DNA of 14,643 nt from CAZAQK01 sp050249355 (lineage in GTDB: Bacteria > Pseudomonadota > Alphaproteobacteria > Rickettsiales > SXRF01): the NCBI GenBank assembly GCA_050249355.1, contig JBFWQQ010000047.1, positions 1-14,643 of the forward strand. The letters run 5' to 3'. The notes under the pieces were generated by a model that made no database searches, was not told the DNA's origin, and saw only the letters and a program-made list of their open reading frames with translations. Positions 8,373-14,643 of this stretch are shown here, one piece after another. The stretch's first letter is position 1. Each line of letters starts with the position of its first letter. Position numbers and translations under genes: made by a program.

Positions 8373-8439
8373 ATTTTTCTTGTGTTCTGTTCTGCCCTTA
8401 CTAGGATTAGCCGAGAACAGCCACAAAAGGAATAGAATT
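8373..8439. promoter_or_regulatory. Divergent intergenic region aroK / xerD operon
   Basis: These 67 bases must hold the promoters for both the aroK operon (minus) and the small membrane protein-xerD pair (plus). A perfect 7-bp inverted repeat, CTGTTCT at 8387-8393 and AGAACAG at 8414-8420, sits in the middle and could be an operator or a coincidence. A weak plus-strand pair, TTGTGT 8380-8385 and TAGGAT 8402-8407 with a 16-base spacer, is the best promoter guess. The GTTC copies here are not spaced as an alphaproteobacterial LexA box. Confidence 0.3.
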
Positions 8440-8607
8440 ATGCGGCGGGCGTTTCAACAAAAACCCAAAAAAATCAGAGCGGTACTATTGTTTTTGCTGC
8501 TGATCGTTGTCACCGGCATAACCCTGCTTGCCCTGGACGTAAAGCCCGAGCAGCAGACGGTGGAAATCAAACTGGATGCCGCGCCGTTCCTCACACAAAA
8601 TCAGTGA
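8440..8607 (+). CDS. Small single-pass membrane protein upstream of xerD
   Basis: The product is 55 residues: a basic N-terminus (RRAFQQKPKKIR), one membrane helix at about 13-32 (AVLLFLLLIVVTGITLLAL) and a short polar C-terminal tail. Positive-inside bias puts the tail in the periplasm. AAGGA sits 8 bases before ATG 8440, a good ribosome binding site, and the ORF ends with TGA inside the start of xerD (32-bp overlap), so the two are likely cotranscribed and coupled. Small membrane proteins between aroK and xerD occur in other alphaproteobacterial genomes; this is from memory and I cannot name the family. Function unknown. Confidence 0.7.
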   Translation: MRRAFQQKPKKIRAVLLFLLLIVVTGITLLALDVKPEQQTVEIKLDAAPFLTQNQ

Positions 8608-9553
8608 CGGGCCCGCATCCCGCCTGATCGAGCAATTCATCGAGATGATGCTGGCTGAGCGTGGCGCTTCCCGTCATACAGCGGCGGCCTACCAGCGCGA
8701 CCTTGCCGATATGGCCGGGTTTGCTGCCAGCAAAGGCAGTGCGCTTGCTGAGCTGTCGCGCAGTCAGGTGGAATCGTTCCTTGCCTCGTTGTCGGCCAGT
8801 GGCCTGACGGCCAGTTCGGTGGCACGCAAACTTTCAGCCGCCCGCCAGTTCTATGAATTCCTGTATAACGAGCATGTGCGCGGCGATAATCCGGCGTCCA
8901 CCATCGAAACACCCCGGCTGGCGCGCAGCTTGCCCAAAACCCTGAGCATGGAGGATATCGCCGCATTGCTGAAGGCGGCTGGCGAGGATAGCTCGCCTGC
9001 GGGCCTGCGCCTTGTTGCCATGCTGGAGCTTATGTATGGAGCCGGTCTGCGCGTGTCCGAACTGGTGTCGCTTCCGCTTTCGGCATTGCAGGTCACCGGT
9101 AAATCCATGCAGGTGAAAGCCGACAGCCTGCTGGTTAAAGGCAAGGGGCGTAAAGAACGGCTGGTGCCGGTGAACAGCAACACGCGTAAGGCACTGAGTG
9201 ATTATCTGGCGGTTCGGCATGTGTTTTTGCAGGGGCAAGGCGACGAGCGCATCGAATCGCCGCATCTGTTTCCTTATCAGCATGCCAATGGCTATATCAC
9301 CCGCCAGCAGTTCGGCGTGATGCTGAAAGAGCTGGCCGGAAAAGCCGGACTCAACCCGGAAAAAATATCGCCGCACACGCTGCGTCATTCTTTTGCAACA
9401 CATCTACTTTCCGGCGGGGCCGACTTGCGCGTGATACAGGAATTACTCGGCCATTCGGACATTTCCACCACGCAGATATACACGCATGTGGCGGGCGAGC
9501 ATCTGAAAAAACTGGTGGAAGAAAAACACCCGCTGAGTAAGAAGCGGACTTAG
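8576..9553 (+). CDS. xerD: Tyrosine recombinase XerD
   Basis: This site-specific recombinase acts with XerC and FtsK at dif to resolve chromosome dimers. The product is 325 residues. The SAM-like core-binding domain spans about 14-105 and the catalytic domain about 118-315. The full catalytic set is visible: R159 (GAGLRVSEL), K190 (KGKGRKER), H267 and R270 (HTLRHSFATHLL), H293 (LGHSD) and nucleophile Y302 (IYTHV). XerD rather than XerC is inferred mainly from the position divergent from aroK. ATG 8576 overlaps the upstream small membrane-protein gene by 32 bases in a different frame, with GGAAA upstream. The TAG stop overlaps the TAA of the convergent lipoprotein gene. Integrase-type recombinases share the motifs, but nothing nearby suggests a mobile element. 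Confidence 0.93.
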   Translation: MPRRSSHKISDGPASRLIEQFIEMMLAERGASRHTAAAYQRDLADMAGFAASKGSALAELSRSQVESFLASLSASGLTASSVARKLSAARQFYEFLYNEHVRGDNPASTIETPRLARSLPKTLSMEDIAALLKAAGEDSSPAGLRLVAMLELMYGAGLRVSELVSLPLSALQVTGKSMQVKADSLLVKGKGRKERLVPVNSNTRKALSDYLAVRHVFLQGQGDERIESPHLFPYQHANGYITRQQFGVMLKELAGKAGLNPEKISPHTLRHSFATHLLSGGADLRVIQELLGHSDISTTQIYTHVAGEHLKKLVEEKHPLSKKRT

Positions 9554-9822
9554 AAACCTAGGCCAATACCCGCGCCCACGCGGTTGGAATGTGGCGTGTA
9601 GTAGCCACCATAGCCATAACGGAAACTATCATAGCGTTGCTGGCGGGCAAGGTCGAGTTGCAGCATGCACATGCCGAAATTTTCTGAGCCGGGCCGCAGG
9701 CCGTAGCTTTTGCAGGTCGCCATGTCGGCCTGTTCCTGCTCGATGCGCTGCGCCTCGATCTGCTCGGGCGTAGCACAGGCGGTAAGCAGTGCCAGCAATG
9801 TGAATGCAAAGAAGTGTTTCAT
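9550..9822 (-). CDS. Small putative lipoprotein
   Basis: The product is 90 residues. The N-terminus is a lipoprotein signal peptide (MKHFFAFTLLALLTAC) with the lipidated cysteine at C16, so the mature protein should be anchored in the envelope. Next comes a charged helix (EQIEAQRIEQEQ), then a segment with two cysteines, CKSYGLRPGSENFGMCMLQLDLARQ, a pattern recurring in short proteobacterial lipoproteins. The C-terminal tail is rich in Tyr and Gly (FRYGYGGYY). AGGA lies about 8 bases before ATG 9822. Its stop overlaps that of convergent xerD. Function is unknown to me; the two cysteines could form a disulfide. Confidence 0.85.
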   Translation of the reverse strand: MKHFFAFTLLALLTACATPEQIEAQRIEQEQADMATCKSYGLRPGSENFGMCMLQLDLARQQRYDSFRYGYGGYYTPHSNRVGAGIGLGF

Positions 9823-9863
9823 TCCGACATCCTAAGCCAATTACTGTAAACAGGCTATTATTA

Positions 9864-9945
9864 TTGTTATTCCTGCGCAGGGAGGAATCTCATTTGCGTT
9901 TTATTCCGGCGGGCAAAGAGATCCCCGCTTTTGCGGAGATGACAA
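9864..9945. repeat. Nested palindromic repeat element (82 bp)
   Basis: Two related units of about 34 bases face each other around a short centre (9898-9911). The left unit, 9864-9897, contains a hairpin with perfect 6-bp arms ATTCCT (9869-9874) and AGGAAT (9883-9888). The right unit, read on minus from 9945, contains the hairpin at 9921-9940: ATCTCCGC, loop AAAA, GCGGGGAT, with one G-U pair. Aligned, both units start TTGT(T/C)AT and end ATCTC(A/T)TTTGC-like, so the whole is a large imperfect inverted repeat made of small palindromes. This resembles dispersed REP- or MITE-like intergenic palindromes. It lies just after nrdJ and could also end or stabilise its transcript, although no long T tract follows on the minus strand. 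Confidence 0.6.
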
Positions 9946-9958
9946 AAAAGAGAAATCC

Positions 9959-12900
9959 TTAGCTACAGCCACTCGTGCCACCGCAGGTATCGCATTTCAG
10001 GCAGGTGCCGTTGCGGATCATGGTGAAGTTGCCGCAATCGCCGCACGGGTCGCCTTCATAGCCCTTAGCACGTGCTTCGATGATCTGTTCGCGCAGATGG
10101 GCCTCTTCCTGCGTGGCCTTTGCCGTACCGGCCTTCATCACCGGTTTGGCCTGCGCTGTGCCCTGATAGGCTTTGCTGGTGGGGTTGTGGTGTTCGTCTT
10201 CCTCTTCCGCTACCGCAAGGTTACCGCGCGTGTTGGAAACGATCAGCTGCGGCAGGCGGCCACGTACAAAACCGTTGCTGGTGGCTTGCGAGAACAGGTC
10301 GGGCAGTTCCGGCTGTTCGCTGTCGCGGGTGGAATCGCCTTGGCCGCGACCAATGGAATCGGAGCGTATGTCACCAAGGTCGACATGGGCAAGGTCGTTG
10401 CGGCCGATGTAGGAAATGGCCAGTTCGCGGAAGATATAGTCGAGGATCGAGGTCGACATCTTGATCGCCTCGTTGCCTTCCACCATGCCTGACGGCTCGA
10501 AACGGGTGAAGGTGAACGCGTCGACGAACTCTTCCAGCGGCACGCCATATTGCAGGCCGATGGAAACCGAGATGGCGAAGTTGTTCATCAGCGAGCGGAA
10601 TGCCGCGCCTTCTTTGTGCATGTCGACGAAGATCTCGCCGAGCTTGCCGTCCTCATATTCGCCGGTACGCAGGTATACTTTGTGCCCGCCTACGGTCGCT
10701 TTCTGGGTGTAGCCCTTGCGACGTTCCGGCAGTTTGCGGCGCTGCGATTCGTGGATGATCCGCTCGATGATGCGTTCGGCCACTTTTTGCGGCGTGCGCA
10801 TTTCGGCGCGGCGTTCTTCCATCATGACGGGCGCTGCTTCGCTGTCATCTTCCGCCAGTTCGGCGGCTATGGCAGAGTTCAGCGGCTGGCTGAGTTTCGA
10901 GCCGTCGCGGTAGAGCGCGTTGGCTTTTAGCCCCAGTTTCCATGAGGTAAGATACGCCTGCTTGCAATCTTCCACCGTGGCCGCGTTCGGCATGTTGATG
11001 GTTTTGGAAATCGCCCCTGAAATGTAGGGTTGCACCGAAGCCATCATGCGGATGTGGCTTGCTGCGGACAGGAAGCGCTTGCCTTTTTTGCCACACGGAT
11101 TGGCGCAGTCGAATACCGGCAGGTGTTGTTCCTGCAGGTGCGGCGCGCCTTCAAGTGTCATCGTGCCGCAGCAATATTCGTTGGCGGCTTCGATATCGGC
11201 TTTGGAGAAGCCCAGCGCTTCAAGCATGCTGAATGAGTAATCATTCAACTGCTCGTCGGTGAATTTCAGGTTGTTCCGGCAGAATTCTTCGCCCAGTGTC
11301 CACTGGTTGAAGGCAAATCCAATTTCAAACGCCGAGGCCAGCGCCTTTTCCACTTTGGTCAAGATGGCATCGTTGAAACCTTTTTCGCGCAAGGACGCGT
11401 GGTTCACGCCCGGCGCTTCTTTCAATGTGCCATGACCCACCGCATAACGCACGATTTCCTGTGCCTGTGAATCGGTATAGCCCAGTACTTTGAGTGCGTG
11501 CGGCACCTGCTGGTTGATGATCTTGAAGTAACCGCCACCGGCGAGCTTCTTGAATTTCACCAATGCAAAATCCGGTTCTACACCGGTGGTGTCGCAATCC
11601 ATCACCAGCCCGATCGTGCCGGTGGGCGCGATACAGGTGGCCTGCGCATTGCGGTAGCCATATTTCTCGCCCAGCATCAGCGCGGTATCCCACGCTTTTT
11701 TAGCGGCTTTGACCAGATTCTTGTCGGTGCAATGTTTGGCATCGAGCGGCACCGGAAGGATGGAAAGCTGTTCGTAGCCATTGCTATCGCCACAGGCAGC
11801 ACGGTGATGGTTGCGCAGTACGCGCAGCATCTCGTCCTTGTTATGGCGGTAGCCACTGAATGCGCCAAGTTCTTTGGCCATTTCAGCCGATGTGGCGTAG
11901 CTCACGCCGGTCAGGATGGCAGTGATGCTGCCGGCGAGGGCGCGGCCTTCATCGCTGTCATAGGGGATGCCGCTGGCCATCAGCAGCCCGCCGATATTGG
12001 CATAGCCGAGGCCAAGCGTGCGGAACTCATACGACAGTTTAGCAATTTCCTTCGAGGGGAATTGCGCCATGGCGACCGAAATTTCCAGCACGACCGTCCA
12101 CAGGCGGGTGGCGTGTTCGAAGCTCTTGATATCGAATGCGCCATCACTTAAGCGGAACGGCAGCAAGTTGATTGAGGCAAGGTTGCACGCTGTATCATCG
12201 AGGAACATATATTCCGAACAGGGATTCGATGCGCGGATGCGGCCGGAGTTCGGGCAGGTGTGCCATTCGTTGATGGTGGTGTCGAACTGCAAACCGGGAT
12301 CGGCGCATGCCCATGCGGCATACGATACCTGATCCCACAGGTCGCGTGCAGGTATCTCCTGTGTCACCTTGCCTTCGCGGCGCGACAGCAGATGCCACGG
12401 CTTGTCTTTTTCCACCGCTTCCAGGAAGTCATTGGTTACCCGGATCGAGTTGTTGGAGTTCTGGCCGGATACCGTGCGGTAGGCTTCGGAGTCCCAGTCG
12501 GTATCGTATTCGGGGAATTCGATCTCGGTGTACCCTTGTTTAGCGAATTGCACCACGCGCTGGATGTAATTATCCGGCACCAGCGCTTTGCGCGCGTCGC
12601 GCATGGCGGATTTCAGTAGCGGGTTATCGGCGGGATTGAAACGCGTATCGCCGCTGCCGGTCTGACAGGCGGTCATGATGGCGGCCAGATGCTTGCGGCA
12701 CACTTTCGAGCCAGTGACAAGGGCCGCCACTTTTTGTTCTTCGAGCACTTTCCAGTTGATGAATTCCTCAACATCCGGATGGTCGATATCCACCACCACC
12801 ATCTTGGCGGCGCGGCGGGTGGTGCCACCCGATTTAATGGCGCCTGCTGCCCTGTCGCCGATGCGCAAGAAGCTCATCAGGCCGGAGGATCTGCCGCCGC

Positions 12901-13639
12901 CCGACAGGTTCTCGCCGCTGCCGCGCAGGTCGGAGAAATTCGATCCGGTGCCGGAACCGTATTTGAACAGGCGTGCTTCACGCTCCCACAAATCCATGAT
13001 GCCGCCTTCGTTCACCAAATCGTCTTTCACGCCCTGGATGAAGCAGGCATGCGGCTGCGGACGCTCGTAGGCACTTTTACTTTTGTTCAGTTTTTCCGTT
13101 TCAGGATCGACATAATAGTGCCCCTGGCTGGGGCCGTCGATACCATAGGCCCAATGCAGGCCGGTGTTGAACCATTGCGGTGAATTGGGCGCGGCCATCT
13201 GCATGGCCAGCATATAGCGCAGCTCGTCATAGAATGCGGCCGCATCGTCTTCGGTGTCAAAATAACCACCTTTGAATCCCCAATATGCCCATGCGCCGGC
13301 CAGACGGTCGAACACCTGCTTGGCGGAATGCTCGCCGCCGTAGCGATGGTCTTCTGCCAGCTTATCGAGCGCCGCATCATCGGCCACGCTGCGCCACATC
13401 CATGAGGGCATACTGGTTTCCTCAATTTTTTTCAGCGCGGCAGGTACGCCTGCTTTACGGAAATATTTCTGCGCCAGCACATCACACGCCACCTGCGACC
13501 ACTGTTCGGGCACTTCCACACCGAGGGCTTCGAATACGATCGAGCCGTCGGGGTTTTTCATCACCACATCGGTCTTTTTAAAGGCGATAGAGTCATAAAC
13601 CGGTTTGTCGGCCTGGGTAAAATGTCTGGCAATACGCAT
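9959..13639 (-). CDS. nrdJ: Adenosylcobalamin-dependent class II ribonucleotide reductase NrdJ
   Basis: This enzyme reduces ribonucleotides to deoxyribonucleotides using a radical generated from coenzyme B12, with no oxygen requirement. The product is 1226 residues, as expected for the long alphaproteobacterial form. Family alignment suggests C199 (HACFIQGV) and C485 (TACNLASINL) as the reducing cysteine pair, and N472, thiyl-radical C474 and E476 in SNPCSEY. The GTIGLVMDCDTTGVEPDFAL segment (around 670-690) is diagnostic. The C-terminal tail has a cysteine cluster (C1199, C1202, C1213, C1216, C1219, C1225) probably used to relay electrons or bind metal. ATG 13639 has AGGGA 9 bases upstream. 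No nrdAB or nrdDG is in view. The upstream region carries an NrdR-box-like palindrome and DnaA-box-like sites, which would fit repression by NrdR and cell-cycle control. Confidence 0.97.
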   Translation of the reverse strand: MRIARHFTQADKPVYDSIAFKKTDVVMKNPDGSIVFEALGVEVPEQWSQVACDVLAQKYFRKAGVPAALKKIEETSMPSWMWRSVADDAALDKLAEDHRYGGEHSAKQVFDRLAGAWAYWGFKGGYFDTEDDAAAFYDELRYMLAMQMAAPNSPQWFNTGLHWAYGIDGPSQGHYYVDPETEKLNKSKSAYERPQPHACFIQGVKDDLVNEGGIMDLWEREARLFKYGSGTGSNFSDLRGSGENLSGGGRSSGLMSFLRIGDRAAGAIKSGGTTRRAAKMVVVDIDHPDVEEFINWKVLEEQKVAALVTGSKVCRKHLAAIMTACQTGSGDTRFNPADNPLLKSAMRDARKALVPDNYIQRVVQFAKQGYTEIEFPEYDTDWDSEAYRTVSGQNSNNSIRVTNDFLEAVEKDKPWHLLSRREGKVTQEIPARDLWDQVSYAAWACADPGLQFDTTINEWHTCPNSGRIRASNPCSEYMFLDDTACNLASINLLPFRLSDGAFDIKSFEHATRLWTVVLEISVAMAQFPSKEIAKLSYEFRTLGLGYANIGGLLMASGIPYDSDEGRALAGSITAILTGVSYATSAEMAKELGAFSGYRHNKDEMLRVLRNHHRAACGDSNGYEQLSILPVPLDAKHCTDKNLVKAAKKAWDTALMLGEKYGYRNAQATCIAPTGTIGLVMDCDTTGVEPDFALVKFKKLAGGGYFKIINQQVPHALKVLGYTDSQAQEIVRYAVGHGTLKEAPGVNHASLREKGFNDAILTKVEKALASAFEIGFAFNQWTLGEEFCRNNLKFTDEQLNDYSFSMLEALGFSKADIEAANEYCCGTMTLEGAPHLQEQHLPVFDCANPCGKKGKRFLSAASHIRMMASVQPYISGAISKTINMPNAATVEDCKQAYLTSWKLGLKANALYRDGSKLSQPLNSAIAAELAEDDSEAAPVMMEERRAEMRTPQKVAERIIERIIHESQRRKLPERRKGYTQKATVGGHKVYLRTGEYEDGKLGEIFVDMHKEGAAFRSLMNNFAISVSIGLQYGVPLEEFVDAFTFTRFEPSGMVEGNEAIKMSTSILDYIFRELAISYIGRNDLAHVDLGDIRSDSIGRGQGDSTRDSEQPELPDLFSQATSNGFVRGRLPQLIVSNTRGNLAVAEEEDEHHNPTSKAYQGTAQAKPVMKAGTAKATQEEAHLREQIIEARAKGYEGDPCGDCGNFTMIRNGTCLKCDTCGGTSGCS

Positions 13640-13800
13640 AGTTAATATCCCTGTACTTTTATACTGTTGTTATAGCTATGTTCGCCTCTGGGGCATGCTA
13701 CGGTGAAAGTCAACTAAACTCAAGGGCCAGCCTTGCTTTTTCCGTAATCGGTGATTGATTTAGATTAGTGCCTAACTTAGCGTACAAAAAACCCCATTGG

Positions 13801-13816
13801 CAACTATATATTGTGC
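13801..13816 (-). promoter_or_regulatory. NrdR-box-like palindrome
   Basis: Read on minus this is GCACAATATATAGTTG, close to the NrdR consensus ACACWATATATWGTGT (13 of 16 against ACACAATATATAGTGT). NrdR is the zinc-finger/ATP-cone repressor of ribonucleotide reductase genes. The box lies about 160 bases upstream of the nrdJ ATG. NrdR boxes usually occur as pairs about 31-33 bases apart. A degenerate half-match (ACGCTA) starts exactly 32 bases downstream on minus (13784), but its other half does not match. Confidence 0.55.
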
Positions 13817-13842
13817 TTGACACGAATTTTCCTACCAGATGC

Positions 13843-13938
13843 TGTGGATATGTGTATTTTTCAGGCATGTGGATAATGGGGATAACGGAAATTACCCAGC
13901 TAACTAAGCAGGATAAGAAATCATAACCATGTGCATAA
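13843..13938. promoter_or_regulatory. Cluster of DnaA-box-like 9-mers
   Basis: Four 9-mers in one orientation resemble the DnaA box TTATCCACA, read on minus: ATATCCACA (13843-13851, one mismatch), TTATCCACA (13868-13876, perfect), TTATCCCCA (13877-13885, one mismatch, directly abutting the previous one) and TTATGCACA (13930-13938, perfect to TTWTNCACA). Such density within 96 bases is unlikely by chance and would fit DnaA control of nrdJ or part of a replication origin. The sequence alone does not decide between them. Confidence 0.55.
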
Positions 13939-13940
13939 GG

Positions 13941-14643
13941 TTATTTTATTACACAAAACCGGCAGGATTTTCCTTCGACATAATCGTCGCGCAACTTGTC
14001 TTCCGGGGTAACCGGCAGGCCACAGCCGGGACACATGGTATGTTGTACCGACGGTGACAGCGAGTGATCGACCGCCACCCGCTCATCGAACACGAAACAT
14101 TCGCCCTGCCACAAGCTGTGTTCTTCGGGCACATCTTCCAGATACTGTAAAATACCGCCGCGCAGGTGGTAGACCTTCTCGAATCCCTCCTGCTTCAGCC
14201 ATGCAGTAAGTTTTTCGCAGCGTATGCCACCGGTGCAAAAGGTGGCGATGGGTTTGTCCTTTTTATCGGCAAGGTTCTTGCGCACAAATTCCGGCAATTC
14301 TTTGAATGTACGGGTATCCGGGTCGATGGCGTTCCTGAACGTTCCCAGCTTGTATTCATAGGCATTGCGCGTATCGAGTATCACCGTGTCAGGATCGCTG
14401 ATCAGGGCGTTCCAATCCTTCGGTTCGACATATTCGCCGACATGCTCGCGCCGAACTTCTTCACCCAGCGAGATAGTTTCCTTCTTTAAGCGCACTTTGG
14501 CTTTACCGAACGGCTGCACATCGCAGATGCTTTCCTTGTGGCTAAAATCTTCTTTGGCTATTTCGTTTTTTAATTAAGTGAGGGTGGCATCGATACCCTC
14601 GCGCGTGCCGGAGATGGTGCCGTTGAACCCTTCGGCAGCGACC
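13941..14643 (-). pseudogene. trhO: tRNA uridine(34) hydroxylase TrhO-like, interrupted by in-frame TAA, 5' end beyond window
   Basis: TrhO (YceA, UPF0176) hydroxylates the wobble uridine of some tRNAs to 5-hydroxyuridine. The rhodanese domain is complete, with the catalytic-type cysteine in FCTGGIRCEK (codon at 14235-14237) and the family's C-terminal CPGC...CRFC pattern. Upstream, the same frame encodes the N-terminal-domain motif EGFNGTISGTREGIDATLT (within 14577-14642), but a TAA at 14574-14576 stops it. After the stop the frame continues LKNEIAKEDFSHKES...PFGKAKVRLKKE with the spacing expected for intact homologues, so a single base substitution, not an indel, is the simplest explanation. 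The downstream part could be translated alone from GTG 14519 (192 residues; AAGGAAA upstream at long spacing), giving a rhodanese domain without its N-terminal domain. A sequencing error or stop readthrough is also possible. Confidence 0.8.

Larger units (their letters stand above)
13640..13940. promoter_or_regulatory. nrdJ upstream intergenic region
   Basis: These 301 bases hold no plausible gene. They are AT-rich and contain, from the nrdJ side, an 8-bp palindrome ATAGCTAT (13672-13679), an NrdR-box-like palindrome (13801-13816), and four DnaA-box-like 9-mers between 13843 and 13938. A perfect 6-bp inverted repeat, ATAACC (13923-13928) and GGTTAT (13939-13944), overlaps the trhO stop and holds one DnaA-like box in its loop; it lacks the following T tract of an intrinsic terminator. 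I see no B12-box, so no cobalamin riboswitch is called. No single nrdJ promoter stands out: TATAAA-like and TTGAGT/TAGCAT candidates exist on minus but are weak. Confidence 0.6.

Noticed and set aside
8381..8394. LexA (SOS) box in the aroK-xerD region
   Set aside because: The two GTTC copies are one base apart, not seven as in the alphaproteobacterial LexA motif.
8373..8426. TTG start extending AroK by 18 residues
   Set aside because: The extension has no family similarity and would run across the divergent promoter region; ATG 8372 gives the normal length.
8576..9553. Phage or integron integrase instead of XerD
   Set aside because: The length, the catalytic set and the position next to aroK fit chromosomal XerD, and no att sites, cassettes or phage genes are nearby.
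11498..12151. Plus-strand open frame of 217 codons opposite nrdJ
   Set aside because: It lies fully antisense to conserved NrdJ sequence and has no domain or ribosome binding site; it is a shadow of high-GC codon usage.
13817..13822. Perfect TTGACA as a -35 element
   Set aside because: It lies on the plus strand, where no gene follows, and no good -10 sits 16-18 bases downstream.
13640..13940. Cobalamin riboswitch upstream of the B12-dependent nrdJ
   Set aside because: No B12-box-like conserved motif or extended paired structure was seen; the region instead carries NrdR- and DnaA-like sites.

Overview
The window looks like ordinary chromosome from an alphaproteobacterium, probably an uncultured or poorly sampled lineage. 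The evidence is a 1226-residue class II (B12-dependent) ribonucleotide reductase of the long alphaproteobacterial type, the aroK-aroB-CorC gene order with xerD divergent from aroK, a small alphaproteobacterial conserved protein (DUF6898-like), and a DnaG whose start fits alphaproteobacterial primases. TAA, TAG and TGA all end recognisable genes, so the standard code applies. No phage, IS, CRISPR or secretion cargo was found.

Layout: dnaG (minus) lies at the left edge and is divergent from a YgjP-like zinc metallopeptidase (plus). A tight six-gene minus-strand operon follows, in transcription order aroK, aroB, GNAT acetyltransferase, HlyC/CorC-family CBS protein, DUF6898-like small protein, class A penicillin-binding protein. 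Junctions overlap by 8, 8, 4 and 1 bases, and the one gap is 12 bases. Divergent from aroK, on plus, are a 55-residue single-pass membrane protein and xerD. Next come a small lipoprotein (minus), an 82-bp nested palindromic repeat, nrdJ (minus), a 301-bp regulatory-looking intergenic region, and at the right edge a trhO-like tRNA hydroxylase gene (minus) broken by an in-frame TAA.

The genes cover housekeeping work: primer synthesis and chromosome dimer resolution (dnaG, xerD), dNTP supply (nrdJ), the shikimate pathway (aroK, aroB), peptidoglycan synthesis (PBP1), and wobble-uridine modification (trhO).

The most interesting signals are non-coding or lesions. They are the nonsense codon in trhO, which leaves the homologous reading frame intact on both sides; a cluster of four same-orientation DnaA-box-like 9-mers next to an NrdR-box-like palindrome upstream of nrdJ; and the nested palindromic element downstream of nrdJ. 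I see no convincing new multi-gene system here.
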